NCBI GenBank assembly: GCA_015680685.1
Contig: MNCI01004986.1
Span: forward strand, 79,084 to 143,083
From: Gnetum montanum
Taxonomy: Eukaryota; Streptophyta; Gnetopsida; Gnetales; Gnetaceae
Direction: 5' to 3'
Length of the DNA: 64,000 nt
Shown: positions 20,980 through 31,969 of the stretch, one piece after another
Position numbering within the stretch: position 1 is the first letter of the stretch
How the letters are laid out: every line of letters begins with the position of its first letter
The notes under the pieces: model-generated
The model's input: the letters and a program-made list of their open reading frames with translations, nothing else
Database searches by the model: none
What the model was told of the DNA's origin: nothing
Translations under genes and position numbers: made by a program

Positions 20980-21806
20980 GTGGTGAGAAAAAGATATACA
21001 TTATTAATAGTAAGCATTTGTATTCTTCTCAACCAAGAATTATTAATTAGTAAAGCTATATTGTTATATAAAAATGGGAGTAAAAATAATTTGAATAAGT
21101 ATCGAATGATCATTATGAGTAATATTTTTGACAAGTTGCTAAGCACTTTGCTAGAAAAGAGAATTTGTTCTTGGGCTGAAGGTAACTATGTCAAGGCAAG
21201 ATGCTAAGTAGGTTTCAAATAATCACTCTACTATTGATCACTTAGTTACTCTTGGACACTACATGGAGTTCACAAAAATGCATGCATATAGCTTTGTAAA
21301 AAGAATATAATTTAGTGATTTGTACAAAACTGCGATTACACTTCCATAAAATTGACTTCCCTTTAAATTTGATTGCAGTAGCTCAAAGATTCTATGAAGA
21401 AGTAATTATTAAAATTACTAAAAATAATTCAAAGAAAAAATTTCAATTCTAGAAAGAAATTAGAGTTAAGCAAAGTTGTTCACTTTTTTCAACCCTCTTT
21501 AGTATCTTTATTGATGAAATGCAAGAAAGGTTGTGCAATAGGTAAGATAGTCATGCTATCAAAATTGGATCCCAAGTAGTGAATTTTCTTTTAGATGCAG
21601 ATGATGCTGCCTTGATCTCCACTACTATGAAAGGTATGAAAATTATGTTTCAAATTTTAGCATATTATTACTGTTCATTTGGTCTTTAAGTGAATGTAGA
21701 TAAAACTAAATTGATAATCTAGGGTATAAAAAATAACTGTTATAACTTTCATTTTGGAGGAACTAATGTGAAAATAATAGATTCTTTTAAATATTTGAAT
21801 CTCAAT
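20980..21806 (+). pseudogene. LINE-2 reverse transcriptase, 5' part (split by element A)
   Basis: Degenerate non-LTR RT on +. Pattern in order: ILLYKNGSKNNLNKYRMI (the fingers N-x-YRPI region, about 21056), LLSTLLEKRICSWAEG, the GF-x6-TIDHLVTL-like block (about 21215), VKQSCSLFSTLFSIFIDEM (about 21470), the catalytic box as LLDADDAALIS (about 21590, Y of YADD replaced), VNVDKTKLII and DSFKYL (about 21785). It stops at 21806 where the LTR of element A begins; the coding sense resumes at 38805. A different LINE clade from the GC-rich one. Only RT is recognised; the upstream endonuclease is not seen. Confidence 0.75.
21802..21806. repeat. Target-site duplication of element A, left copy
   Basis: TCAAT directly before the LTR, identical to 38800-38804 directly after the opposite LTR; five bases as usual for Ty3 integrase. 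Confidence 0.85.
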
Positions 21807-22621
21807 TGATGAGTAGTGAGGTACCCCTACTCTCAACCATACGAATACGAGCGTTCACACATGATTCGGTCAAATTCCAAGGACAAAGTGCCTATGTGCC
21901 TTTGCAGAACAAGGACAGCTTGGTTAATTGTTGTCTTCCCAAACTTACTTGTATGTCATGATTGTATGGTTAAGTAAGCTTGAGGTATATGATTTTTATA
22001 GCTTTTATGTTTTATATCTTTGCTAGTAAGGAGGGAGAGAGATGACTAAGTAACTAATTTAATTTCACTATTCATTAACTAGGTTCTAACTAGTCCTAAC
22101 ACCAATATCCGTTCCCACTTGCCGTACACACCCTGAACTAGTGCAACATCACTGGGATTACCAAACGCTAATCGTCACTAAGTTACTAAGCGTTACACAC
22201 ATGCTCTAAGCAGTTGTACTAAGTGTAATTACTTAAGAGAGTTGTAAGGTGAGAGAAGACATTAATTAACTAGGAAAGCATTTAATAACATTAACACTAA
22301 TTAATTTATTCTAGATGCTACAAGGTTTATCATAACGTTCGTCTTTATTGCCATACATAAGGTGTGCGCAAGTACACAATGCTCAAATAAAGATCTGTTC
22401 ACTTTATGACTCCCACTACGGGCACGCAAAAATAATTCTAACTCTGGGAGGGAGAAAACGCAAGAGTTCGACTAATGGTCTAACTATCTATTACGAAACC
22501 AAGTGCACCCACCTCTTATTTATAGGCAAGGAGACAGGTCCTAATATTAGGTATTCGACATCGCATGGTAGGCCCTAATATCGCGGATGTGATATCGCAG
22601 CCCCGATATCATAGTTCATCA
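21807..22621 (-). repeat. 3' LTR of element A
   Basis: Plus-strand ends are TGATGAGTAGTGAGG and ATATCATAGTTCATCA, giving TG...CA termini. Contains a TATA box (22517-22524), the AATAAA-type signal inside the conserved GACGAAC block (about 22338-22350), and a U3 rich in GATATC(G) motifs (22575-22612). Bordered by the TSD on one side and the polypurine tract on the other. Confidence 0.9.
22517..22524 (-). promoter_or_regulatory. TATA box of element A 3' LTR
   Basis: TATAAATA on the minus strand, at the U3 position conserved in the 5' LTR copy (38695-38702) and in LTRs B, D, E and G. Confidence 0.7.
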
Positions 22622-22634
22622 TACCCCCATGACT
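22622..22634 (-). promoter_or_regulatory. Polypurine tract of element A
   Basis: Minus strand CAGTCATGGGGGTA directly precedes the LTR start TGATGAAC. The same GGGGGTA occurs before LTRs B and E, and GGGGTA before D; it primes plus-strand DNA synthesis in such elements. Confidence 0.75.
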
Positions 22635-23674
22635 GAATGAGAACTTGTCCTCGAGTTTCTTACAAAATATTGGGAAGGTATGGGATTATTGACTGAATGA
22701 CAACTGATGGCAGAATGGGATGAAAGGCTCCACATGCCCAGTGAATGGATCAACAAGCATATTACATCATTAGTATTCATGACCATTATGGTGAGCACTT
22801 GTACATAAATGATGTCCAAGCCTTTAATTGGTAGCTTGAAGAGAAAGAGAGAGAGAAAGAAGATGAAGCATGTTGCCACCAATGCCAAGATTTCACCTTC
22901 CGTTGTTTATCCATAGCCACACCACCAAAATTGCTCCTTTCTTAAATGCTCCAACTCCAGTTCATCTTGAGTGCTTCCTCCAAGCCTAGTCCATTGTTTG
23001 TATGATCTTCATATGCACATACAACATAATCACAAATCAGCAAGGATAGATAAACCATAATGCAATTGATACCTTTCCTCAATATGAAGCACATTGGCTA
23101 AGTTGTGGTTATGGTAGAAACTGGTTTGGAGATTTATCACTGGTGACTACCCAAGGTGTAGGGGTTAGGTGAATAGTAGAAATGGAAAAAATTAAAAAAT
23201 TTGTACCAAGGCAGCCATGACTAAGAGTGAACCTCTGGTAGCTATAAGATGGAAAAGTATGAGGACAAGAAGGATGGGAAAAATGACAACAGCAATGCCA
23301 ATAAAATGGATGCCATGGATGGGGATGAAACAAGGAATGATTGATTACAGGAAATGTTTAAGGAAAAGAGGTTAACAATAAAAAGGAATGCCAGTGGGTC
23401 CTCCCCAAAGTAGGCTCATGCCCTTTATGCCCTAACAAACCCACAAACCAAAGAGTCCATAGGCTCTAGGAATGTCATTTAGAAGTAAGAATTAAAAACT
23501 TACCCATAAGAATTCACCAAAGAAAAATAATGCATTAACCAAGATACAAACAGATGATAAAATCAACAATGAGGTGGAAAATGGGAAGAAATATGGAGAG
23601 GAGATAATGGAATGGAACCCCAAGAACAAGGTTGTGTAAAGTCCCTTTTGTATTTCATGATTAATATGACTGAG

Positions 23675-24853
23675 TAGAATTCATTCCAAATCCATACTCA
23701 AACTAACCACATTCAGTGACCATGCATCAATACACTTGGCCAATCTATCCTCTTGAAGCAACAAGAATGCCTCCACAAAGAGTCACCACCATCCCAAGGA
23801 AAGTGAGATGGAGAAGTAGGAAGCAAGAAAGGGCCTTAGTTAGAGGGAACCTTCAGGCATGGGTAACATGTCTTTCTAGTGCCATAACCAATGCATGTAG
23901 CCTAGATGGCTTTATTATGTCTAAAGGGTGTGTTTTGAATTTCTACTTCCTTTTTATTCTCTTTTCTGTTTTTTTTTTCATGAGAACCACACCATGCAAA
24001 GACTTATTTTTATTCACTTAGCTTCCTANTTTTACATTTTTGTTTTACACATTTTTTCAACTTTTCTTATTTTTTTTATACCATCATTCATATTTTTACC
24101 ATTTCTTTGTTTGCTTAATTTAGTTTTATTCATCATCTAATAAGTGATCATGATGGTGGATTAAATTATATCATATTTATTGCTCATGTTTGGTTTTTAC
24201 CTTTGAATTATGTTGTTGATTTTAAGGCATGGTTTTTTGGGTAAAGTAAGCAATGAGTCGACATCGTCCACTCATTCATACAACTCTATGGTCTCATTTG
24301 GCTTGGAACTATATAGTTCTCTTTTTCTAAGTAAACTTGTTAATAAATTGGTGCCTGGGTATTTTTGAAACCAAGGAAAGACTCAAGGGATGAAAAGGGT
24401 ATGACTTCAAGGGGATTCGATGCATTTGTGCTGGCCATTCTCTTGGGTGCTTGGATGCTTTTTCATGGGTTTTCCATCATTCTACCATCAATCAAATATT
24501 AGGAAGCTAAGTGAATAAAAATAAGTCTTTGCATGGTGTGGTTCTCATGAAAAAAAAAACAGAAAAGAGAATAAAAAGGAAGTAGAAATTCAAAACACAC
24601 CCTTTAGACATAATAAAGCCATCTAGGCTACATGCATTGGTTATGGCACTAGAAAGACATGTTACCCATGCCTGAAGGTTCCCTCTAACTAAGGCCCTTT
24701 CTTGCTTCCTACTTCTCCATCTCACTTTCCTTGGGATGGTGGTGACTCTTTGTGGAGGCATTCTTGTTGCTTCAAGAGGATAGATTGGCCAAGTGTATTG
24801 ATGCATGGTCACTGAATGTGGTTAGTTTGAGTATGGATTTGGAATGAATTCTA
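23675..24853. repeat. 354-bp inverted repeat bounded by Ns (probable flipped contig)
   Basis: 23675-24028 and 24500-24853 are exact-looking reverse complements; both encode the same 101-residue meaningless frame. Single Ns lie at 24029 and 24854, so the right arm is the end of an N-bounded piece (24030-24853). Flipping that piece makes its 354 bases coincide with the neighbour and puts its T-rich start next to the integrase, the order seen in elements 1 and B. Confidence 0.85.
24535..24601. other. Conserved A-rich-loop hairpin (element A copy, in flipped contig)
   Basis: GGTGTG (24535) and CACACC (24596) frame an A-rich loop. The inner stem is imperfect here. A duplicate in opposite sense at about 23928-23994 is due to the misassembly. 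Confidence 0.5.
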
Positions 24854-24854
24854 N

Positions 24855-25549
24855 CAATAGGGGGTATTGAAAGTTTTCCATACACTAACTTATAGGGAGA
24901 GCATCCTGCAGAAAGTTTCTAGGTGGAGTGGTATGCCCAAACATCATCATTCAGTTTAGTGCTTTAGTCTTGGCTATACTTTCTAATAGTTCTTGTCAAT
25001 ATTTTTGTAATCTCCCTATTGGTGACCTCTACTTGACCATTCACTTGAGGGATGATAAGGTGTAGTCAATTTATGCTCAAACCCTAAGCATTGCATTAAT
25101 TTCTAAAATGTTACACTTGTGAAGTATGTACCATTGTCTAAAATAAGTGCACATGTCGCACCAAACCTATTCACAATTTTTTGTTGAACAAATTGGGCAA
25201 CTATAGATGATGTACAATCTTTAACAACAGCTGCTTCTGCCCATTTTGTAAGGTAATCAATGGCAACAATAATATAAGCTTTTCCATTGGACATTCTTGT
25301 AATGGGCCCCATAAAATCAATTCACCAAATGTTGAAAGGTTCTAATGGTTGAATCCATTGTTGTAGACCCTCCATTCTAGCAGTCATTCCCCCATCTCAT
25401 TGATAGCACTCACAAGATTGGATGAAACAATGGACGTCCCGAAACAATGTAGGCCAATAATATCCTGCAAGTAAGATATTGACGGTCATTCATCTCCCAG
25501 CGTAATGACCCCTACAAGGACCCTCATGAGCATCTTGGGGAATTCGTAG
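24855..25549 (-). pseudogene. IN: Integrase of element A, catalytic core and C-terminal part
   Basis: Minus strand continuation of the integrase begun at 32985. Open stretch 25103-25312 reads MGPITRMSNGKAYIIVAIDY, TKWAEAAVVKDC and LILDNGTYF, which includes the second catalytic Asp. The E motif region and TRTIRKYSQD follow toward 24855. At the N (24854) roughly 400-500 bases of C-terminal integrase seen in element 1 are missing. Interrupted at 25549 by insertion of element B. Confidence 0.85.
25545..25549. repeat. Target-site duplication of element B, left copy
   Basis: CGTAG, matching 32788-32792. Removing B restores a continuous sequence equivalent to the uninterrupted integrase of element 1 (about 3182-3200). 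One extra C (25550) lies between it and the LTR. Confidence 0.8.
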
Positions 25550-25550
25550 C

Positions 25551-26503
25551 TGATGAGTGGCGAGGTATCCCTACACTCAACCATACGAAATGAGCGTAGC
25601 ACGCGCGCTCCAGTCGAACTCTGCAGACTAAGTGCCTACATGCCCCATGGAACACTTGGGGTTAATCATTCGTTGTCTTCCCCCCCCTACTTGTAGTTTT
25701 CATGGTGTATGGTTAAGTAAGTCTAAGGTATATGATTTTTATATCTTTTATGTTTTTCTCCTATGCTATCGAGGTGAAGGGTTGAGCCCCCCCCTAACTC
25801 TAACTAATGAACTATGTCTAAACTACCTAGCGTCAGCATCCGTTCCCACTTACCGTACACACCCTGAACCGATGCAACCGTGGCTACCAAATGCTAATCG
25901 TTACTGGGATTATCACGCGTAACGCACATGCTCGAAGTGATTGTACTAAGGCACGTAACTAGGAGGAAAGGGTTGAGAAAGCTAATCTAGCCTAAGTGCG
26001 ATGAGCAGCCGATTCCTTGACTAACCGTACACATCTTGGTGCATGAATACCAATGGGATTACCAAGCATAGATACTGGATATGCCACTGGGTTACCAAGT
26101 AGTCACACTAGATGCTCGTACTCAAGTCGTACTCATATCGCATTCTAGGAGTTTAAGCGTGAGAGAGAAAATAATAAATAAAATCATATTCCATGCACTG
26201 CAAGGTTTACTCAGGAAGTTCGTCTTTATTACCGTACACAACTTATGTTCAGGTACAATGTTGCTCGAATAAATATCCATTCACTTTAGGACTCTTACTG
26301 CGGGCACATGGAAAATATTCTATCTCTAGAGTGATCAAATTGCCATAGTTTTCCTACTTCTAACTTATGATGAGGAAACAAGAGAGAGCCGTGTCTTATT
26401 TATAGACTTGGCGGTGGATCACAATATCATGTACGCGATATCGCAGGGGACGACGCGATATTGCAGCGACCACGATATCACGTACGAAAATCACGTCTCA
26501 TCA
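25551..26503 (-). repeat. 3' LTR of element B
   Basis: 953 bp, plus-strand ends TGATGAGTGGCGAGG and AATCACGTCTCATCA. TATA box at 26397-26404; U3 with several (C)GATATCG-type motifs (26425-26485). Longer than the 5' copy, which has lost about 88 bases in U5/R and most of the U3 motifs. Confidence 0.9.
26397..26404 (-). promoter_or_regulatory. TATA box of element B 3' LTR
   Basis: TATAAATA on the minus strand at the conserved LTR position, about 100 bases from the LTR start. Confidence 0.65.
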
Positions 26504-27768
26504 TACCCCCATGACTAGATGAAAACTCGTCCTCGAGTTTCTTACAATAATATCAGGAAGGTATGGGATTATTGAGGGGAATGGAACTAATGGGATGACA
26601 TGTGAACGGATCATCATTACAAGACTTGACAAAACTGGTGTTCATGACAACAAGGGTGAACACCTTATTACAATGACATCAGGCCTTAGTTGGCAGCTTG
26701 AGAGAAAGAGAGAGAAAGAATGTTGCTGCTACCAATGCCAAGATTGCACCTTCCATTGTCCATCGGTAAGCATATCATCGATCTTGCTCCTTGCATAGCT
26801 ACTTCCAGCACTGCTCCATTCCAACTGTTTGCTCCAAATCCAATCCGTTGTTGTATGATCACCATCTACACACACAACACAATCTTATATTAGCAAGGGT
26901 AAATGAATCATCATGTAATTAATACCTTGCTTCGGTAAAATTTCATTGGCTAGGTTGTGGTATGGCTGATATGGATCGAGAAATATATCACTAATGACTA
27001 CCGAAAGTGTAGGGATTAGGAAGAAAATCAAAAAATTTGGGGCTAGGACAAAATCGAAAAAATTGGGTCCCATACCCCCATGACTAATCGTGAACCTTCG
27101 GTAACATTAGAATGGAGAAAGAAAAGGAGTAAGAAAGATAGATAAAAAGGGACAACTATAGCATCGAGGGAATAGATGTCAAAATGGTAATGAACAAAAA
27201 AAAATTAATTGCAAAAATGTTAGGGAAAAGAATTTAACTAATTTCCCAAATAGGAATGTCAGTGGGTCCTCCCCAAAGCAGGCTCATGCCCTTAATGCCC
27301 TGAGAAACCCACATTCAAAGAGTCCGTAGACTCTGGGAATGTCATTCAGAACAGAAGTTAAAGTCTTAACCACAATCGTTTACCAAAAAGAAAATAATGC
27401 ATCAACCAAAATATATACACTAATGATCCAATTGGCAATGAGGTGAAAAATGAAGAGAAGGATGGAGAGAATAGGATGGAATGGAATCCCAGGAACAAGG
27501 TGGAGTACAGCCCCTTGTGGGTTGCATGATTAATGTGACTTGGCAAGTCTCATTCCAACTCTGACCTCAAAAAAACCACTTCCAGTGACTTTGAATCAAT
27601 GCATTCAGCCAAACCATCCTCTTGAAGTAACAAGAATGCCTTCCCTAAGAGTCACCACCATTCCGACGAAACAAGGAGAGAATGGGAAGCGAGAAGGGCC
27701 TTAGTTAGAGGGAACATTTTTAGTTCCATAACCAGTGCTTGTAGCCCAAAGAATTATTATGTCTAAGG

Positions 27769-27855
27769 GGTGTGCTTTGAGTTCTCACTTTTTCTCTCTC
27801 TTTTTTTGTATTTTTTTTAAATTTTTTTTATGTTTTTATGCGTGAGAACCACACC
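27769..27855 (-). other. Conserved hairpin with A-rich loop (element B copy)
   Basis: In element orientation GGTGTG and GTTCTCAC pair with GTGAGAAC and CACACC around an A-rich loop; the outer and inner stems are perfect with a small bulge. Confidence 0.65.
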
Positions 27856-28289
27856 ATGCAAAGACTTTGTTATTTTTATTGTCTCAGCTTCCGATAATTG
27901 GGTAACATCAGAACGACGAGAAAACTCAAGAAAAAAACATCCAAACACCCAAGAGAACGGCCAACACAAAAGCATCAAGTTCCCTTGAAGTCACACCCAT
28001 TTCAATCCTTGAGTCCTTCCTTAGTTTGAGAAATGGAGAGTCACTGATTCATTAAAGTCCTTATTAGAAGGGGACTGTACATTTCCAAGCCAAGGGAGAC
28101 CATAGAAACTATTGGATGGATGGATGAAGTGAACTCATTGCCTACCATATCAAAAGAAACATACCTTAGTATTAATATTGTGACTTAAAGGTAAAAACCA
28201 AACATTAGCAATCAATATGAAAATAGTTCATACCATCATTCCAAACACTTATTAGGTGACAAACTTACAAGGTGGATCACACACACACA

Positions 28290-28490
28290 CACAAAATGAA
28301 AAAGTATAACGATGTTGTAAAAAAAAACAAGAAAAGTTAAAGAAAGTTGTAAAACAAAAACAAGAAAAGTTAAAGGAAGTTGTAAAACAAAAACATGTAA
28401 GACAAAAACATGTAAAATAAAAACGTGTAAGACAAAAACTTGTAAAACAAAAATGTGTAAAATAAAAATGTGTAAAACAAAAACTTAAAA
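28290..28490 (-). repeat. Short tandem array of TTTTGTTTTACA-type units
   Basis: Around fifteen 10-14 base units varying in one or two positions, giving a meaningless Phe/Cys/Thr-rich frame. Shorter versions occur at the same spacer position in elements 1, A and E. Confidence 0.7.
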
Positions 28491-28574
28491 AGAACTGAGG
28501 GCCCGATATGATTAGCATAGGTGGCCATCTCTCCCATGACTGAATTGTAAGGGAAAGATCCAAAATAATGAACG

Positions 28575-29414
28575 TCTATTTGAATTTCATAGAAGTTCCC
28601 AACTCCTCCCAATTGATGATCTTACATTAAGGGGTGGAAGTTGGCGACGCTCATATTCCAATGTGTCTATGCCTTCGTTGTTGGCATGGGTTAGTGCCTT
28701 AGTTCGTTTCATGCATATTTGGTTGCTCCTTCTAGTAGCTGTCAACCACGAGGTGTCTTCTACTGGTTGTCTGGTTGCTACATACAGGCATCTTTGTTGC
28801 AAAGTTTTAAGGGCACACCTGTTGCATGGAGGCATTTCCTCCATGTCATCACCTGATGAATCACTGTATGTGATGCATGGAACTTTTCTCTTCTCTATCT
28901 TTCCATATATATTTATCTTAGAGGTTTCCAAGGAAAGATCATGGATTCTAAGGCATGCGTCTACTGTACTCAGCCATGCCCTTCCCATTATAATTGGGAA
29001 GTTCCCTTCGTTGTTATTAACTTCAATCACTAGGAAATCAGCTGGGTAAGACCAACCACACATAGTGGTAATGATGTCCTCCACCAATCCCAAGGGAATG
29101 GTGATGGACTGGTCTACCAGCTCTAGTTGAATTTTTCTCTTCTTAAGTTGGGGCAGGTTCTAGGCATGATACATCTCTCGTGAAATTAGGTTGACTCCGG
29201 ATCTTGAGTCAAGAAGACCCCTATGTGGTTCATTTCTGGTGACTTGAAGGTAGATTAAGGGACTCCCAGGGTCAGTTAGTTTCTTAGGAAGGTGGCCTAC
29301 CTTAATCCAGTTAGTTATGGTATGCATCAACATAACCGTATATGTTAAGCTCTGTTGGACTGAAGGGTGCTCCGAAGTGTTAGATGGTGGAGAAGTGTAC
29401 ATGGGCTCAACCAC
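28575..29414 (-). pseudogene. pro: Protease and RT-linker of element B
   Basis: Two open stretches, 29160-29414 and 28587-29093, in collinear order: LMHTITNWIKVGHLPKK, active-site block LLDSRSGVNLIS (R where the catalytic Gly should be, a G to A change), FPIIMGRAWLS, HDLSLETSK, and the linker ending QLPPLN...ELL. In A and 1 the RT domain follows this linker at once; here it is replaced by spacer. A single change would restore D-S-G in place; otherwise the domain is well kept. Confidence 0.8.
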
Positions 29415-29999
29415 TTGTTATTGCGAGAGTTTGTTTGGGCTTTTGGTTTTGAAGAAGAGTCTTCTCTTTTTATAGTTGTCAGAACCAGTAGCAGGTTGAA
29501 TATTTATAGCTCTCGCAATGTGACGTTGCTGCGGTTGAGTAGGAAGTTCCCCTTGCATTGTTGGAGCAGGAGGTGTTATGGGAACTACTAGTGGGAGAGG
29601 TGCAGATGGATTAGGAGGATGGTGTGGGTATGGAGTGTCTCCCAGAGGAGAAGGAGTCCTAAAGTACTCCTGAACTTGGTAGTGACGGTGGGGAGTTGAG
29701 TGACTCATAGAGTCACTTGGAGAAATCGGCTGTTGCACATAATATCCATAAGGATCAGGCTACCAGTAAGGGTACTCATGTTTCGACGATGGAATCCCCC
29801 ATGACTATGGGTATTACCACTACTGATGTTGTCCGATGGGTTGTGGTGGAGTTCCACTTGGATAATATATTAATGGTTGGTGGAACTACCTTGGGTTACC
29901 TTGGGGATAAGGTAGCCTATGGGGTGTTTGCCATTGATTAAGTCTTGGATTAAGTGCATACACCCCAAACTCCTATAGATGTGAGATGATTGGGCAACA

Positions 30000-31826
30000 T
30001 CACTTAGGATGGTCATAGTGGCAGATCTTACATCCACTATCATTGTCTATATCTGAATCCACAACCACATCAGAGTTAGTGATTTTCCCCTTACCCTTGT
30101 TATGTGCAGGGCATAAATCTCTCCACTTTGTCTTACCTTTGTCACTACTTTGTTCTACCTTAGACTCTTCTACAATTTTTAAGATAGTTTTAATTTTAGA
30201 GTCTAAGAAACTCCATACGTCATTTACCTTAGCCGCTATTTCTATTGTTAACTTTTGAATTGGCAAGGTTTTCCTATTCACCAACTCTTCAATTGGTGAC
30301 TCATCCTCTTCATCGCAAAATTTCACTCCCTTTTTTCGAAGAGAGGGATCACGGTTATATTCTTCCACACTTTCCCTGTTGCATAGCTTACCTTCTTCTT
30401 TTGCTATGTACTTCATGGGCTCTAAGTTGTGAGAGTCTCCCTTGGGCATAAGTCCCAAGGGTTCTTCTAGTTTCATGCCTTAGCCCATCCACGATGTGGC
30501 AAAGTTGATCCCGCTGAGCGTATCCATGGCCTAGGAAATGATGTAACAATGTGTAGTAGCGAGCCATGGCAACATCCAAGGGTTCATATGTACCTTGCTT
30601 CCAAACTTGGATCTGCTTACGTAAATTAGACACTCAGGAGTACCTTTGATACTTATCATTGAAGAGTTCTAGCATCGTACTCCACCTCCTGATGGTTTTC
30701 GGTCTAAGGATCGGTACCAACTCTTTGCTTCTTTGGTGAGTATCCTGGGAAACAACTTAAGTTTTTGCCACTCATTTTCTATATTCTACAAGGCGTAGGC
30801 ATCGTGGAATGCCTATAAATAATTTTTTGGATCTGCGTTGTATCCCCCTTCAAATCATGGGATGTTGTTCATGTCTAAACACCTGATCCGACTATCTTTT
30901 AAATGCCTTTTGGAAATTCTTACTACCTCCATTATGTCAAGCATACTTTGGGTTGCAAGTAGGGGCTTGTCATGATCATCTCTTTCATGACACATGTGAT
31001 GTCTTCGTCATTCCCTACTTTCCCTACATCCTTTTCCTTGTCCTCTCTCTTGACTCTCTCATCAAGGTCTCTCAATTTTCTTACTTTTATCCTCTCCATT
31101 ATGCTCTTCATGATTGCAATCTAAGATGGAAGGAGAGGGTGAGTGATGTGAAGAAGGGAAAGAAGAAGGAGAACCATCACCACGACAATGTTTCTTACCT
31201 TCTCTTCTATGGCTTCAGCCCCGATCGTGATGATGATCTAAGTGCCCATCCTTGTCATGTGTTGTTCCTTTTGTGAACAGTTGGTGTTCACGGGCATCAG
31301 AACCAGGGATATGTATCATTGATTGTAGGTTCTGATACCCTACCTCCTCACTTTCATTAAGAGGAGGAACATCTCTTGATAGCGAACCATTTATAAGTGG
31401 TTCACCATCTCTAGTTTCACTAAGGACGTGCAAGACCTCTTTGCCCTTCAACAGTGTATGTTGGTTCTTCTTCCTTGAGTCTCTCATACGTTGCAAAGCT
31501 GTGGGATGGTAATCCCTCATGTCAAAATCGCCCATAACGTATTCAGCATAAAATTCTGTCATGCCAATTTGTGCCAAAGCATGGAGAAGCATGTTACGGA
31601 CTGCCCGATCTGGGGGTAACACTATGTTACCATGCATATCTCTCCAGCGCATCTATTCATCTTGATGGAAAATAAAAAGAAAATTGGGAATATACTCATC
31701 GGGATGAGTATATTCCACCCTATATTGTTGAGGGACTGGCTAATTTAGGTTATGTGTTTTTGATTGTGGACGATTCTTTGTATTATCCCTAGGTGATGTG
31801 CCCTCATGAGAAGAAGAAGAAGACAT
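30000..31826 (-). pseudogene. gag: gag of element B
   Basis: ATG at 31826 (MSSSSSHEGTSPRD). N-terminal family domain: THPDEYIPNF, then MRWRDMHGNIVLPPDRAV and IGMTEFYAEYVMGDFDMRDY. A His/Ser-rich linker follows (31100-31260), then the Retrotrans_gag core near 30640-30900 (MNNIPRFEGGYNADP, KLFPRILTKEAKSWY), the VDGLRHETRRTLGTYAQG block (30440-30510), and the finger near 30005-30045 (C-K-I-C-x3-H-x3-C, one Gly codon mutated to stop just before the last Cys). Only a few stops or shifts over 1.8 kb, better preserved than in A, E, F or 1. Confidence 0.85.
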
Positions 31827-31950
31827 GATGTCTTATTCGGTGTGCTAATTACCATTATATAATTTTTATATGATTAACCCTAAGGTTTGTTTAGGCTCCC
31901 AACGATGTGAGTGATATCCTATATGTTCTATTTAGCGCACAAACACTTAG

Positions 31951-31968
31951 TCCCCGACAACGGTGCCA
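31951..31968 (-). promoter_or_regulatory. Primer binding site of element B (tRNA-Asp type)
   Basis: Minus strand TGGCACCGTTGTCGGGGA differs from the complement of the plant tRNA-Asp 3' end at two positions, both explained by cytosine deamination. One base separates it from the LTR, as in A and G. Confidence 0.8.
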
Positions 31969-31969
31969 A

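Larger units (their letters stand above)
22635..24853 (-). other. Non-coding spacer of element A (partly duplicated by misassembly)
   Basis: Collinear with spacers of elements 1, B and D: blocks at 23150-23240, 23390-23430 and 23640-23900 recur there. A weak minus-strand frame at 22619-22888 is not supported by similarity to any protein I recognise. The 24030-24853 part is in the wrong orientation relative to the rest. No extra ORF of the D/E type is present. Confidence 0.7.
26504..28574 (-). other. Polypurine tract and non-coding spacer of element B
   Basis: The tract CATGGGGGTA abuts the LTR at 26504. Upstream, the spacer shares blocks with A, D and 1 (27000-27080, 27260-27330, 27480-27720, 27850-28100) and begins with GGGAGAGATGGCCACC near 28530. 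At 28290-28490 there is an array of TTTTGTTTTACA-like units (minus strand). No gene. Confidence 0.75.

Noticed and set aside
22619-22888. Extra ORF in element A
   Set aside because: Short hydrophobic frame next to the tract; not collinear with the D/E extra ORF except at the non-coding tract-proximal end.
23716-24021. Identical 101-residue frames on both strands (also 24507-24812)
   Set aside because: They are the two arms of the assembly-made inverted repeat in a non-coding spacer; no protein motif.
28252-28563. Phe/Cys/Thr repeat protein
   Set aside because: Translation of the TTTTGTTTTACA array in the spacer of B.
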